Source: an uncultured Clostridia bacterium
GTDB lineage: Bacteria; Bacillota; Clostridia; Oscillospirales; Ruminococcaceae
Length of the DNA stretch: 6,506 bases
NCBI GenBank assembly: GCA_937893735.1
Contig: CALBGD010000086.1
Coordinates: forward strand, 1-6,506
Reading direction: 5' to 3'
Below, in pieces: positions 1 through 5,486 of this stretch. The notes below the pieces were generated by a model. That model saw only the letters and a program-made list of their open reading frames with translations, had not been told where the DNA came from and searched no databases. Both the position numbers and the translations under genes were made by a program. Within the stretch, counting starts at the first letter, position 1; every line of letters begins with the position of its first letter.

Positions 1-28
1 TAACGAGAAGAGCCTTTATGGTATCCAT
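1..28 (-). CDS. rnfA: RnfA, Rnf complex membrane subunit (first 9 codons only)
   Basis: Nine codons plus one base are visible before the window ends, reading M-D-T-I-K-A-L-L-V from an ATG at 28-26. The identification rests mainly on position: in clostridial rnfCDGEAB operons rnfA follows rnfE, and this start lies 3 nt past the rnfE stop. The hydrophobic beginning fits RnfA, an integral membrane protein that pairs with RnfE and shares an iron-sulfur site with it. An AGGAGG at 45-40 supports the start. The rest of the protein, including its conserved cysteines, is outside the window. Confidence 0.8.
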
Positions 29-31
29 GGA

Positions 32-727
32 TCACTTCGCCTCCTTTGCTGATTCAGTGTTTTCAGGGTTTTCCATGCAGGCAGCGCGGGAGGGGCAGTT
101 TGCACAGCCGAACTCCTTCTTGCTGATAGCCTTGCCCTTGGTTATCTTGTTCACAACAGCGATAAGCACGCCGAATACGAAGAATCCGCCGGCAGCCTGT
201 GTGAAGAATGGAATGGAGTAATCCTGAAGGAACGGTATCTTGAAGCCGAGGAAGCTTCCGGAGCCGAGTATCTCGCGGACGGTGCCCATGCAGAACAGCG
301 CGAGCGTAAAGCCGCCGCCCATTCCGATGCCGTCGAGCGCGGACTCGACAACGGTGTGCTTGCTTGCAAACATCTCCGCTCTGCCGAGAATGATGCAGTT
401 TACAACGATGAGCGCAAGATAAGTGCCGAGCGCCGTGTACAGGTCGGGCAGGTATGCGTTCATCAGCATCTGGATTATGGTAACGAATCCTGCGATGATA
501 ACGATGTAGGCAGGAATGCGCACCTTATCGGGAATGACCTTGCGCAGTGCGGAAATCGCCATGTTGGAGCAGATAAGAACTATTGCCGCCGCAATACCCA
601 TGCTGAGCGCACGGGATACAGAGTCGGTAACGGCAAGGGTGGGGCAGGTTCCGAGAACCAGCACGAATACAGGGTTCTCCTTGATGAAGCCCTTTAACAT
701 AATGGAAAGCTTGCTCTGTTTCTCCAT
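32..727 (-). CDS. rnfE: RnfE, Rnf complex membrane subunit with Cys-rich tail
   Basis: A 231-residue integral membrane subunit of the Rnf complex, homologous to NqrD. The N-terminal segment NPVFVLVLGTCPTLAVT (residues 19-35) is diagnostic for RnfE. Two cysteines match those known in the family to help hold the intramembrane [2Fe-2S] site shared with RnfA: C28 in GTCPTL and C111 in VNCIILGRAE. About six hydrophobic segments span residues 19-193. After the last membrane segment the protein continues with a hydrophilic tail containing C208, C211 and C217 (motif CANCPSRAAC), which the proteobacterial proteins I know do not have. The ATG at 727 follows rnfG by one base, and its AGGAGG (742-737, 9-nt spacer) lies in the end of rnfG. 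The product is confident; the role of the Cys tail is unknown. Confidence 0.95.
   Translation of the reverse strand: MEKQSKLSIMLKGFIKENPVFVLVLGTCPTLAVTDSVSRALSMGIAAAIVLICSNMAISALRKVIPDKVRIPAYIVIIAGFVTIIQMLMNAYLPDLYTALGTYLALIVVNCIILGRAEMFASKHTVVESALDGIGMGGGFTLALFCMGTVREILGSGSFLGFKIPFLQDYSIPFFTQAAGGFFVFGVLIAVVNKITKGKAISKKEFGCANCPSRAACMENPENTESAKEAK
40..45 (-). promoter_or_regulatory. Ribosome binding site of rnfA inside rnfE
   Basis: AGGAGG on the minus strand, with an 11-nt spacer to the rnfA ATG. It overlaps the last codons of rnfE (Lys-Glu-Ala-Lys-stop), so translation of rnfA is probably coupled to that of rnfE. The spacer is slightly longer than the 7-9 nt seen for the other genes here. 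Confidence 0.75.
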
Positions 728-728
728 A

Positions 729-1937
729 TTACTGAGCCTCCTTTACTGCGTCGAAAGCTGCTGCAACATCGTCAGCCGCTGTTCTTACAGCGTTCGTTGT
801 GAATGTGCAGCCGGATAATACGAGGACGTCGTCGCTGATATTGCCAAGCTCCTGACCGGAATATCCGTTGGTGTAGGAGCTCTGGGATACTGCGTCGCCG
901 TAATACTCGGTCTCGTTGTGGGACATTACCTTGAACTTTGCGATGGTTCCGTTTTCATCAACGACGTACAGAATGTTTACGGGTCCGCCGAATCCGAAGG
1001 TGGAAGTCGTCATTGCGTAGTACGTTGCGCCCTCGCTTGTGAAGCGGTATGCACCGTTGACGGAGGACTGTACTCCGGTGGGAACAAGCGTTGTTACCTC
1101 TGCGTCCTCGTACATCTTTACGATACGCTTTACCGCCTTTTCGCTTGCGGCATTGTAAGCGTCCGCCGCAGCCGTCTTGACCGCCTCAACAGCGGAAGCG
1201 TCCTCAGAAGCAGCGTCGTCAAAGGACTTGAAGCCGACATAGTTGCCGAATGCGTCCGTAACGTAAGCGACCTTATCAGCGACCATTGCATAGCCGGTGC
1301 GGTTCGTGCTGACATACAGACCGTCGGAAGCCTCCTCGACCTTGCAGGCACCGGTGTTGTCGAGAGAAGAGGGCAGCATTTCGCCGATAGCGTCAGCAGC
1401 CATCTGGTCGTCGGTAAGCTCGCCTGCTGCAACGTCTGCAACTGCGAACAGCGCGGTGTATGCGTCGGTTATCGCGTTCTTGAACGCCGTGGAGGAGTAT
1501 GTTACTCCGGAGACCAGCTCAACGCCGGAGAGCGCGGAATCCTGACCGATGTAGCTTGCGGGATATTCCTCGCCGAAGTTCTTGGTTTCGGCGTAGTTTG
1601 TCAGGACGATGTTCTTTATCACGCCGTCCGTGCCGATACCAACGGAGATCCCCATAGGGGATTCGCTGTACTGGGAGGTGGTTTCAAGGGTAACGACATA
1701 GCCTAAGCCGTTCTTTTCCTGATAGATGCCCTTTACTGTTTCGGGCGCGTCGGCGGCGGGCTCGAGCTCGTCGAAGCCGTCAGCGCCGGGCAGCGCCTCC
1801 GCAAAGGAGCCCTGAACGGCATTTGCGTTGTTTTCCGCAATGATAGGCGCGGTGACATAATTGACCGCGGAAAGAGCCAGCGTAACAACGAGGCAGATAA
1901 CTACCAGCGCGATGACGCTCTTTACTGAATCATTCAT
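729..1937 (-). CDS. rnfG: RnfG, enlarged FMN-carrying Rnf subunit with repeated FMN_bind domains
   Basis: RnfG is a single-pass membrane protein whose extracytoplasmic FMN_bind domain holds FMN covalently on a Thr, attached by ApbE. At 402 residues this one is about twice the usual roughly 200. Residues 8-28 form the membrane anchor. A complete FMN_bind unit covers about 47-165, with ET-KNFGEEY at 117-125 and SGVT at 143-146 (acceptor T146). A second complete unit covers about 276-398, with NETEYYG at 341-347 and SGCT at 375-378 (acceptor T378). Both motifs depart from the common SGAT at the third position. Residues 187-275 look like a further unit that keeps the opening strands and closing helix but lacks the flavin-motif segment. 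The ATG overlaps the rnfD stop (ATGA), with GGAGG 9 nt upstream. The identity is secure from operon position and motifs; double flavinylation is inferred. Confidence 0.93.
   Translation of the reverse strand: MNDSVKSVIALVVICLVVTLALSAVNYVTAPIIAENNANAVQGSFAEALPGADGFDELEPAADAPETVKGIYQEKNGLGYVVTLETTSQYSESPMGISVGIGTDGVIKNIVLTNYAETKNFGEEYPASYIGQDSALSGVELVSGVTYSSTAFKNAITDAYTALFAVADVAAGELTDDQMAADAIGEMLPSSLDNTGACKVEEASDGLYVSTNRTGYAMVADKVAYVTDAFGNYVGFKSFDDAASEDASAVEAVKTAAADAYNAASEKAVKRIVKMYEDAEVTTLVPTGVQSSVNGAYRFTSEGATYYAMTTSTFGFGGPVNILYVVDENGTIAKFKVMSHNETEYYGDAVSQSSYTNGYSGQELGNISDDVLVLSGCTFTTNAVRTAADDVAAAFDAVKEAQ
744..1799 (-). repeat. Three diverged FMN_bind units within rnfG
   Basis: Protein-level repeat read by eye. 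Unit 1 (1799-1443) and unit 3 (1112-744) align from G-Y-V-V/Y-Y-A-M through DG/NG-x-I and the ET segment to SGVT/SGCT and a following Ala-rich helix. Unit 2 (1379-1113) begins in the same way (DGLYVSTNRTGYAMVADKVAY) and ends in a similar helix (AVEAVKTAAADAYNAA). It has no SGxT motif and is about 35 residues shorter. The units have diverged strongly, so the duplication is old or exchanged from elsewhere. Exact borders are approximate. Confidence 0.65.
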
Positions 1938-2857
1938 GCCTTAGCACCTCCAAATGGTTTTGTTCTTGTCCATCTCTCGATATATGGAGTGAGGATATTC
2001 ATAAGCAGTATGGAGAAGGAAACGCCCTCGGGATAGCTGCCGAATACACGGATAAGAACAGTGATAAGTCCGCAGCCTACGCCGAAGATCACCTTGCCCC
2101 ACGCGGTGTTGGGGGTAGTGGCGTAATCAGTAGCCATGAAGAATGCGCCGATGAACAGACCGCCGGAAAGTATCTCGGCAACGGGGTCCTGACCCAGAAC
2201 AAGGGAGAACAGGAATACTGTCGCGATGAACACTACCGGAGTATGCCATGTGATAACTCCGCGGACGATAAGGTAGATACCGCCGATGAGCAGAGCCAGT
2301 GCGCAGGTCTCGCCGAGCGCGCCGCCGCACTGGCCAAGGAACAGGTCAAGGTATGTAGGCAGCGTGCCCTCCTGACCGCTGAGCACGCCGAGGGGCGTTG
2401 CGCCGGAAACTATATCGGCATTCTGTGGGAATACCGCAGCAGTCATTGTGCCGCTGAAAGAAAGCAGCAGGAAAATTCTTGCGGTGATAGCCGGGTTAGC
2501 AAAATTCTGACCGATACCGCCAAACAGGCACTTTACCACGATTATCGCGAATACAGCGCCGAGGGCCGCCTGCCACAGCGGGATAGTAGCCGGAAGATTC
2601 AGCGCAAGAAGAAGTCCGGTGACAGCGGAGGAAAGATCTCCTACGGTCTGCTCCTTCTTGCAGATAAGGTTGAATACGAATTCAGAGAGCATTGCCGCTA
2701 TCACACAGGTGAGGATAACGAACAGGCTGCTTATTCCGAAGATGATCACCGAAGCAACGGCGGCGGGAAGCAGCGCGATAAGCACGTCCAGCATGATGGA
2801 GCGTGTCGTGCGGGGAGTGTATATATGCGGAGAAGAAGTAACAGTTAATTTACTCAT
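1934..2857 (-). CDS. rnfD: RnfD, FMN-carrying membrane subunit of Rnf
   Basis: A 307-residue polytopic membrane protein, homologous to NqrB, that passes electrons through a covalently bound FMN and is thought to take part in ion translocation. The flavin attachment motif SGATPL lies at residues 151-156, with T154 the expected acceptor for ApbE. Other family signatures are GGIGQNFANPA (113-123), FFMATDYATTP (239-249) and SYPEGVSFSILLMN (274-287). Length and motif order are normal for the family. The start ATG overlaps the rnfC stop (ATGA at 2857-2854) and has AGGAGG at 2870-2865 with a 7-nt spacer. The gene ends by overlapping the rnfG start in the same way, so the three genes are likely translationally coupled. 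I see nothing truncated or unusual. Confidence 0.97.
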   Translation of the reverse strand: MSKLTVTSSPHIYTPRTTRSIMLDVLIALLPAAVASVIIFGISSLFVILTCVIAAMLSEFVFNLICKKEQTVGDLSSAVTGLLLALNLPATIPLWQAALGAVFAIIVVKCLFGGIGQNFANPAITARIFLLLSFSGTMTAAVFPQNADIVSGATPLGVLSGQEGTLPTYLDLFLGQCGGALGETCALALLIGGIYLIVRGVITWHTPVVFIATVFLFSLVLGQDPVAEILSGGLFIGAFFMATDYATTPNTAWGKVIFGVGCGLITVLIRVFGSYPEGVSFSILLMNILTPYIERWTRTKPFGGAKA

Positions 2858-4170
2858 TTCTTTCCCTCCTGTGGTTTGTAGTTTCTTAACATAGCCTTGG
2901 ACAGCTTATTTCTCTGTACAAGAGGCTGACCTGTCGGACAGACGTAAGCGCAGCAGCCGCACTCCATGCAGAGGTTCACCTTGAGCTTCCTGAGCTCCTC
3001 GCAGTCGCCGTCCCTGAACGCCTTGGACAGAGCAACGGGGTTGAGGTGCAGCGGGCAGTGTGAAACGCAGTTTCCACAGCGAATGCAGGCGGTCTGCTTC
3101 TTGGGCTGTGCGTCCTTTTCGTTGAGCGCGATTATCGCGTTGGTGTTCTTGATGATAGGGCAGTTGGTATCAGGAACGGCAATTCCCATCATGGGGCCGC
3201 CGTAGAGTATCTTGCCGGGCTCCTCCTTGAAACCGCCGCAGAAATCTATCAGGTCCTGAATGGAGGTGCCGATGGGCACGATGACGTTCTGGGGATTCTT
3301 TACCGCGCTGCCGTCGACAGTCACGCACTTCTCAACGAGAGGCATACCGGTCTTGCAGTACTTTGCGAGGCAGGCGAGGGTGGTGCAGTTCATTACAACA
3401 GCGCCTGCGTCCAGCGGGAGCTTGCCCTCGGGAACGACTGCGCCGGTGGTGTGGTATATCAGCACCTTTTCACCGCCCTGCGGATATAAGCTCGGAAGAG
3501 GCTTGACGGTAACGCAGGGGTCTGCCGCCGCAAGCTCGTTCATCTTTGCGATGCACTCGGGCTTGTTCTTCTCGATGCCTACGATGATGTTCTTCACCTT
3601 AAGGAACTTTTCGAGGAGCGCGAAGCCCTCCTTTATCCAGTCGGCTTCATCAAGCATTGTTCTGGTGTCGCTGGTGATGTACGGCTCGCACTCGGCGCCG
3701 TTGATAACGACTGCCTTTATGCGGGAAAGATCGTCTATCTTCAGCTTTACCGCGGTCGGGAAGCCCGCGCCGCCCAGTCCTACAAGTCCGCTTGCCTTTA
3801 CGGCTTCGATAAAGTCCTCATAGGTATCAAGCTTCGGAGGCTTTACCGCCTCGGACACCTTCATCTCGCCGTCGGATTCAATGGTGATAGCGTTCACATT
3901 GTTTCCGGAGCTTACAAGAATGGTGTCGATCTTCTTTACCGTACCGGAGACGCTCGCGTGGACAGGCGCGCTTACAAAGCCCCCTGCGGTCGCGATAACA
4001 TCGCCGATATCAACATGATCCCCGACTTTTACAGCGGGAACGGCAGGCGCGCCGATGTGCATGACAACGGGTATCGTCACGGATTTCGGTGCAGGCATTT
4101 TGACTGCCGCCATCTGCGCGGTGTTCTTCCTGTGCGGAACATGCGCGCCTTTGAGCATGAATAGTGGCAT
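2854..4170 (-). CDS. rnfC: RnfC, peripheral NAD(H)/flavin/4Fe-4S subunit of Rnf
   Basis: RnfC is the cytoplasmic-side subunit that exchanges electrons with NAD(H) and relays them through [4Fe-4S] clusters. Residues 1-110 form the RnfC N-terminal barrel-sandwich region (LKGAHVPHRK). GLGGAGFPT (131-139), INGAECEPYITSD (156-168) and YPQGGEK (229-235) belong to the complex I 51-kDa-like nucleotide/flavin fold, followed by an SLBB-like part. Two ferredoxin-type motifs follow: C362-C365-C368-C372 (ACIRCGNCVSHCP) and C401-C404-C407-C411 (LCMECGCCAYVCP). The frame is also open to an upstream TTG at 4221, which would give 455 residues. That TTG has no ribosome binding site and would lie about 10 nt from the predicted transcription start. 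The ATG at 4170 has TGAGG 9 nt upstream and gives 438 residues with a normal RnfC N terminus, so I prefer it. First gene of the rnf operon. Confidence 0.95.
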   Translation of the reverse strand: MPLFMLKGAHVPHRKNTAQMAAVKMPAPKSVTIPVVMHIGAPAVPAVKVGDHVDIGDVIATAGGFVSAPVHASVSGTVKKIDTILVSSGNNVNAITIESDGEMKVSEAVKPPKLDTYEDFIEAVKASGLVGLGGAGFPTAVKLKIDDLSRIKAVVINGAECEPYITSDTRTMLDEADWIKEGFALLEKFLKVKNIIVGIEKNKPECIAKMNELAAADPCVTVKPLPSLYPQGGEKVLIYHTTGAVVPEGKLPLDAGAVVMNCTTLACLAKYCKTGMPLVEKCVTVDGSAVKNPQNVIVPIGTSIQDLIDFCGGFKEEPGKILYGGPMMGIAVPDTNCPIIKNTNAIIALNEKDAQPKKQTACIRCGNCVSHCPLHLNPVALSKAFRDGDCEELRKLKVNLCMECGCCAYVCPTGQPLVQRNKLSKAMLRNYKPQEGKK

Positions 4171-4179
4171 TTCATCTAA

Positions 4180-4184
4180 CCTCA
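4180..4184 (-). promoter_or_regulatory. Ribosome binding site that decides the rnfC start
   Basis: TGAGG on the minus strand with a 9-nt spacer to the ATG at 4170. No purine-rich site precedes the alternative in-frame TTG at 4221, where the sequence reads ATGCCTTTTGAG. The choice moves the start 17 codons downstream. Confidence 0.65.
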
Positions 4185-4237
4185 CATTCGCATTTATAAT
4201 AGTTGTGTCCTTTTTACTCAAAAGGCATACTATAATC

Positions 4238-4266
4238 AGTATATATCATGAGAGGTGCTTTGTCAA
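4238..4266 (-). promoter_or_regulatory. Sigma-A-type promoter of the rnf operon
   Basis: On the minus strand a perfect TTGACA (-35, 4266-4261) is followed by exactly 17 nt and TATACT (-10, 4243-4238). This predicts a transcription start near 4231 and a leader of about 60 nt before the rnfC ATG. Upstream, A/T tracts at 4290-4295 and 4302-4311 could act as an UP element or bend the DNA. The promoter lies in the 160-nt gap between apbE and rnfC, so the rnf genes can be transcribed separately from apbE and the lipoprotein gene. The rest of that gap holds no gene, and I saw no riboswitch. Confidence 0.85.
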
Positions 4267-4275
4267 CACCTCTCA
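4249..4275. promoter_or_regulatory. Perfect 9+9 bp dyad centred on the rnf -35 box; candidate operator
   Basis: TGAGAGGTG (4249-4257) and CACCTCTCA (4267-4275) are perfect inverted copies separated by 9 nt. That spacer contains the whole -35 hexamer on the minus strand, and one arm lies in the -35/-10 spacer, so a dimeric regulator bound here would block RNA polymerase. The sequence does not resemble the Rex consensus (TTGTGAA-type half sites) or FNR half sites. As RNA from apbE readthrough it would also fold into a stable hairpin, but no U tract follows it, so it is not a standard terminator. The regulator is unknown. Confidence 0.6.
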
Positions 4276-4330
4276 ACATATATCGCCAGTTTTTTGTGAA
4301 TAAAAAATTTTCCATGGGACTGAGCGGTAT

Positions 4331-5395
4331 TCAGTCGATGATGAGCTCTGCAAAGCCGTCCGTGCACTCGTAGCTTCCGCCCGGGAGCACCCATATTGCT
4401 TCGATGTTATCCATCTTTGAAAGGAGCGCCCGTCCGTCGGATATCGTCATGTTGAACAGCGCGGTGGAAAGCGCGTCCGCCATTCCGCTGTCCGCGCAGA
4501 GTATGGACACGGAATCGAAGTTGTTCAGCGGCATGAGCGTATCCGGGTCGATGATGTGGTGATAGCGCACGCCGTCAACCTCGTAATACCGCTGGTAGTT
4601 TCCGCTGGTGACAAGAGCCATTCCGTTGAGCTTCAGGCGCACGATATACGGCTTCTCGCTGTCGGCGGTGTCGGGATTCTGTATGCCTGCCGCCCAGTCG
4701 GAGCCGTCGCCCTTGGTGCCGATGGTCCGGACGTTTCCTCCGATGTTGATGGTGTAGCCGCTTTCTATGCCCTCGTCCATAAGGAGCTGAGCGGCTCTTT
4801 CAACGGCGTATCCCTTTGCCGACGCGCCCAGATCCAGCGACATTTCCGGGTCGTCAAGGTAAACAGTTCCGGCGTCCCTGTCTATGATGAGCTTATCAAT
4901 ATCGCAGTGCTCTGAGGCTTCCATCAGCGCATCCATGGGCGGGAGCTCGGCGGTCTCCGGGTCGCTTATTCCGGCCTCGCGGTACTTGTGCCATATCGAC
5001 AGCACGCTTCCCATGGCGATGTTGCACTTTCCGTCCGTGGCGGCGCACATTTCCTTGGAGAATTCCAGCAGGCTTATGAGCTTTTCGTCCACCTTTACCG
5101 GCTCTATGCCGGCATTCTTGTTGATGGTGCGGACATTGTTCACGCCTTCATAGCTGTGGTAAATGTCGGTGAGCTGGTGGTATTCTTCCAGCAGTGAGTA
5201 CACCTTTTCGCAGTTCTGCGTGAAAGTCTCCTCGTCCACATCGTAGCCCACTATCTGGGTCACGGTGTCAAAGAATTCAAGGTACGCCTTGGAATAACGG
5301 GTCTTTTCCGGCATGGCGCTGCAAGCGGAAAGGTTTATGGCAGCAGCGATCACAAGAAACACGCTTATCGCTTTCAGGATCATACTTCTGTGCAT
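4331..5395 (-). CDS. apbE: ApbE, FMN transferase lipoprotein (flavinylates Rnf subunits)
   Basis: ApbE attaches FMN from FAD to Thr residues of target proteins outside the membrane, with Mg2+ required. From the chosen ATG the protein has 354 residues. It has a hydrophobic signal at 6-21 and the lipobox LSAC with C25, so it should be a membrane-anchored lipoprotein. Family motifs in order are FFDTVT (41-46), DLGASAKGYAVERA (188-201), INIGGN (216-221), HHIIDPDT (279-286) and MADALSTALF (305-314), which carries the metal-binding Asp and Thr. The frame is open to a TTG at 5413, but AGGAG at 5407-5403 sits 7 nt before the ATG at 5395, so the ATG is the start. Its natural substrates here are RnfG and RnfD just downstream, and probably the repeat lipoprotein upstream. 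It lies just behind a terminator, which suggests low expression by readthrough. Confidence 0.95.
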   Translation of the reverse strand: MHRSMILKAISVFLVIAAAINLSACSAMPEKTRYSKAYLEFFDTVTQIVGYDVDEETFTQNCEKVYSLLEEYHQLTDIYHSYEGVNNVRTINKNAGIEPVKVDEKLISLLEFSKEMCAATDGKCNIAMGSVLSIWHKYREAGISDPETAELPPMDALMEASEHCDIDKLIIDRDAGTVYLDDPEMSLDLGASAKGYAVERAAQLLMDEGIESGYTINIGGNVRTIGTKGDGSDWAAGIQNPDTADSEKPYIVRLKLNGMALVTSGNYQRYYEVDGVRYHHIIDPDTLMPLNNFDSVSILCADSGMADALSTALFNMTISDGRALLSKMDNIEAIWVLPGGSYECTDGFAELIID

Positions 5396-5402
5396 TGAAA
5401 AA

Positions 5403-5407
5403 CTCCT
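5403..5407 (-). promoter_or_regulatory. Ribosome binding site that decides the apbE start
   Basis: AGGAG on the minus strand with a 7-nt spacer to the ATG at 5395. It lies downstream of the in-frame TTG at 5413 and so excludes that codon as the start. It begins only 9 nt beyond the T tract of the upstream terminator. Confidence 0.8.
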
Positions 5408-5415
5408 ATTCAATC

Positions 5416-5448
5416 AAAAAGATGAGGGGCAATACAGCCTCTCATCTT
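5416..5448 (-). terminator. Intrinsic terminator between the lipoprotein gene and apbE
   Basis: On the minus strand AAGATGAGAGGC and GCCCCTCATCTT form a stem of 11 pairs with one internal A/C mismatch and a 6-nt TGTATT loop. A run of five T overlaps the 3' foot of the stem and ends at 5416. This is a standard Rho-independent terminator following the lipoprotein gene stop at 5487. The T run is short, so partial readthrough into apbE is plausible. Confidence 0.8.
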
Positions 5449-5486
5449 CTTGCGTCGTATCAGAACTGTCAGTTATGCTGAGATAA

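Noticed and set aside
918..1706. Long open frame of 262 codons on the plus strand
   Set aside because: It is fully antisense to rnfG, with low-complexity Cys/Val/Arg-rich translation, no ribosome binding site and no recognisable domain. It arises from the third-position bias of the real gene.
2243..2848. Open frame of 201 codons on the plus strand
   Set aside because: Antisense to the well-supported rnfD. Its hydrophilic Arg/Ser/Gln-rich translation is a shadow of a membrane protein's codons.
4249..4275. Inverted repeat as the terminator of apbE
   Set aside because: The stem is good but is followed on the minus strand by ATGATATATACT rather than a T run, and it encloses the -35 box of a strong promoter. 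I treat it as a candidate operator instead.
4290..4311. A/T tracts after apbE as an intrinsic terminator
   Set aside because: Only a weak all-A/T hairpin (TTTTTT/AAAAAA) can form, with no GC stem. An UP-element or bending role is more reasonable.
4222..4330. Possible FMN riboswitch or other structured leader before rnfC
   Set aside because: The predicted leader is only about 60 nt and has none of the conserved RFN-element arms. The gap is explained by the promoter and dyad.
5396..5413. TTG at 5413 as the start of apbE
   Set aside because: The AGGAG ribosome binding site lies downstream of it, correctly spaced for the ATG at 5395.
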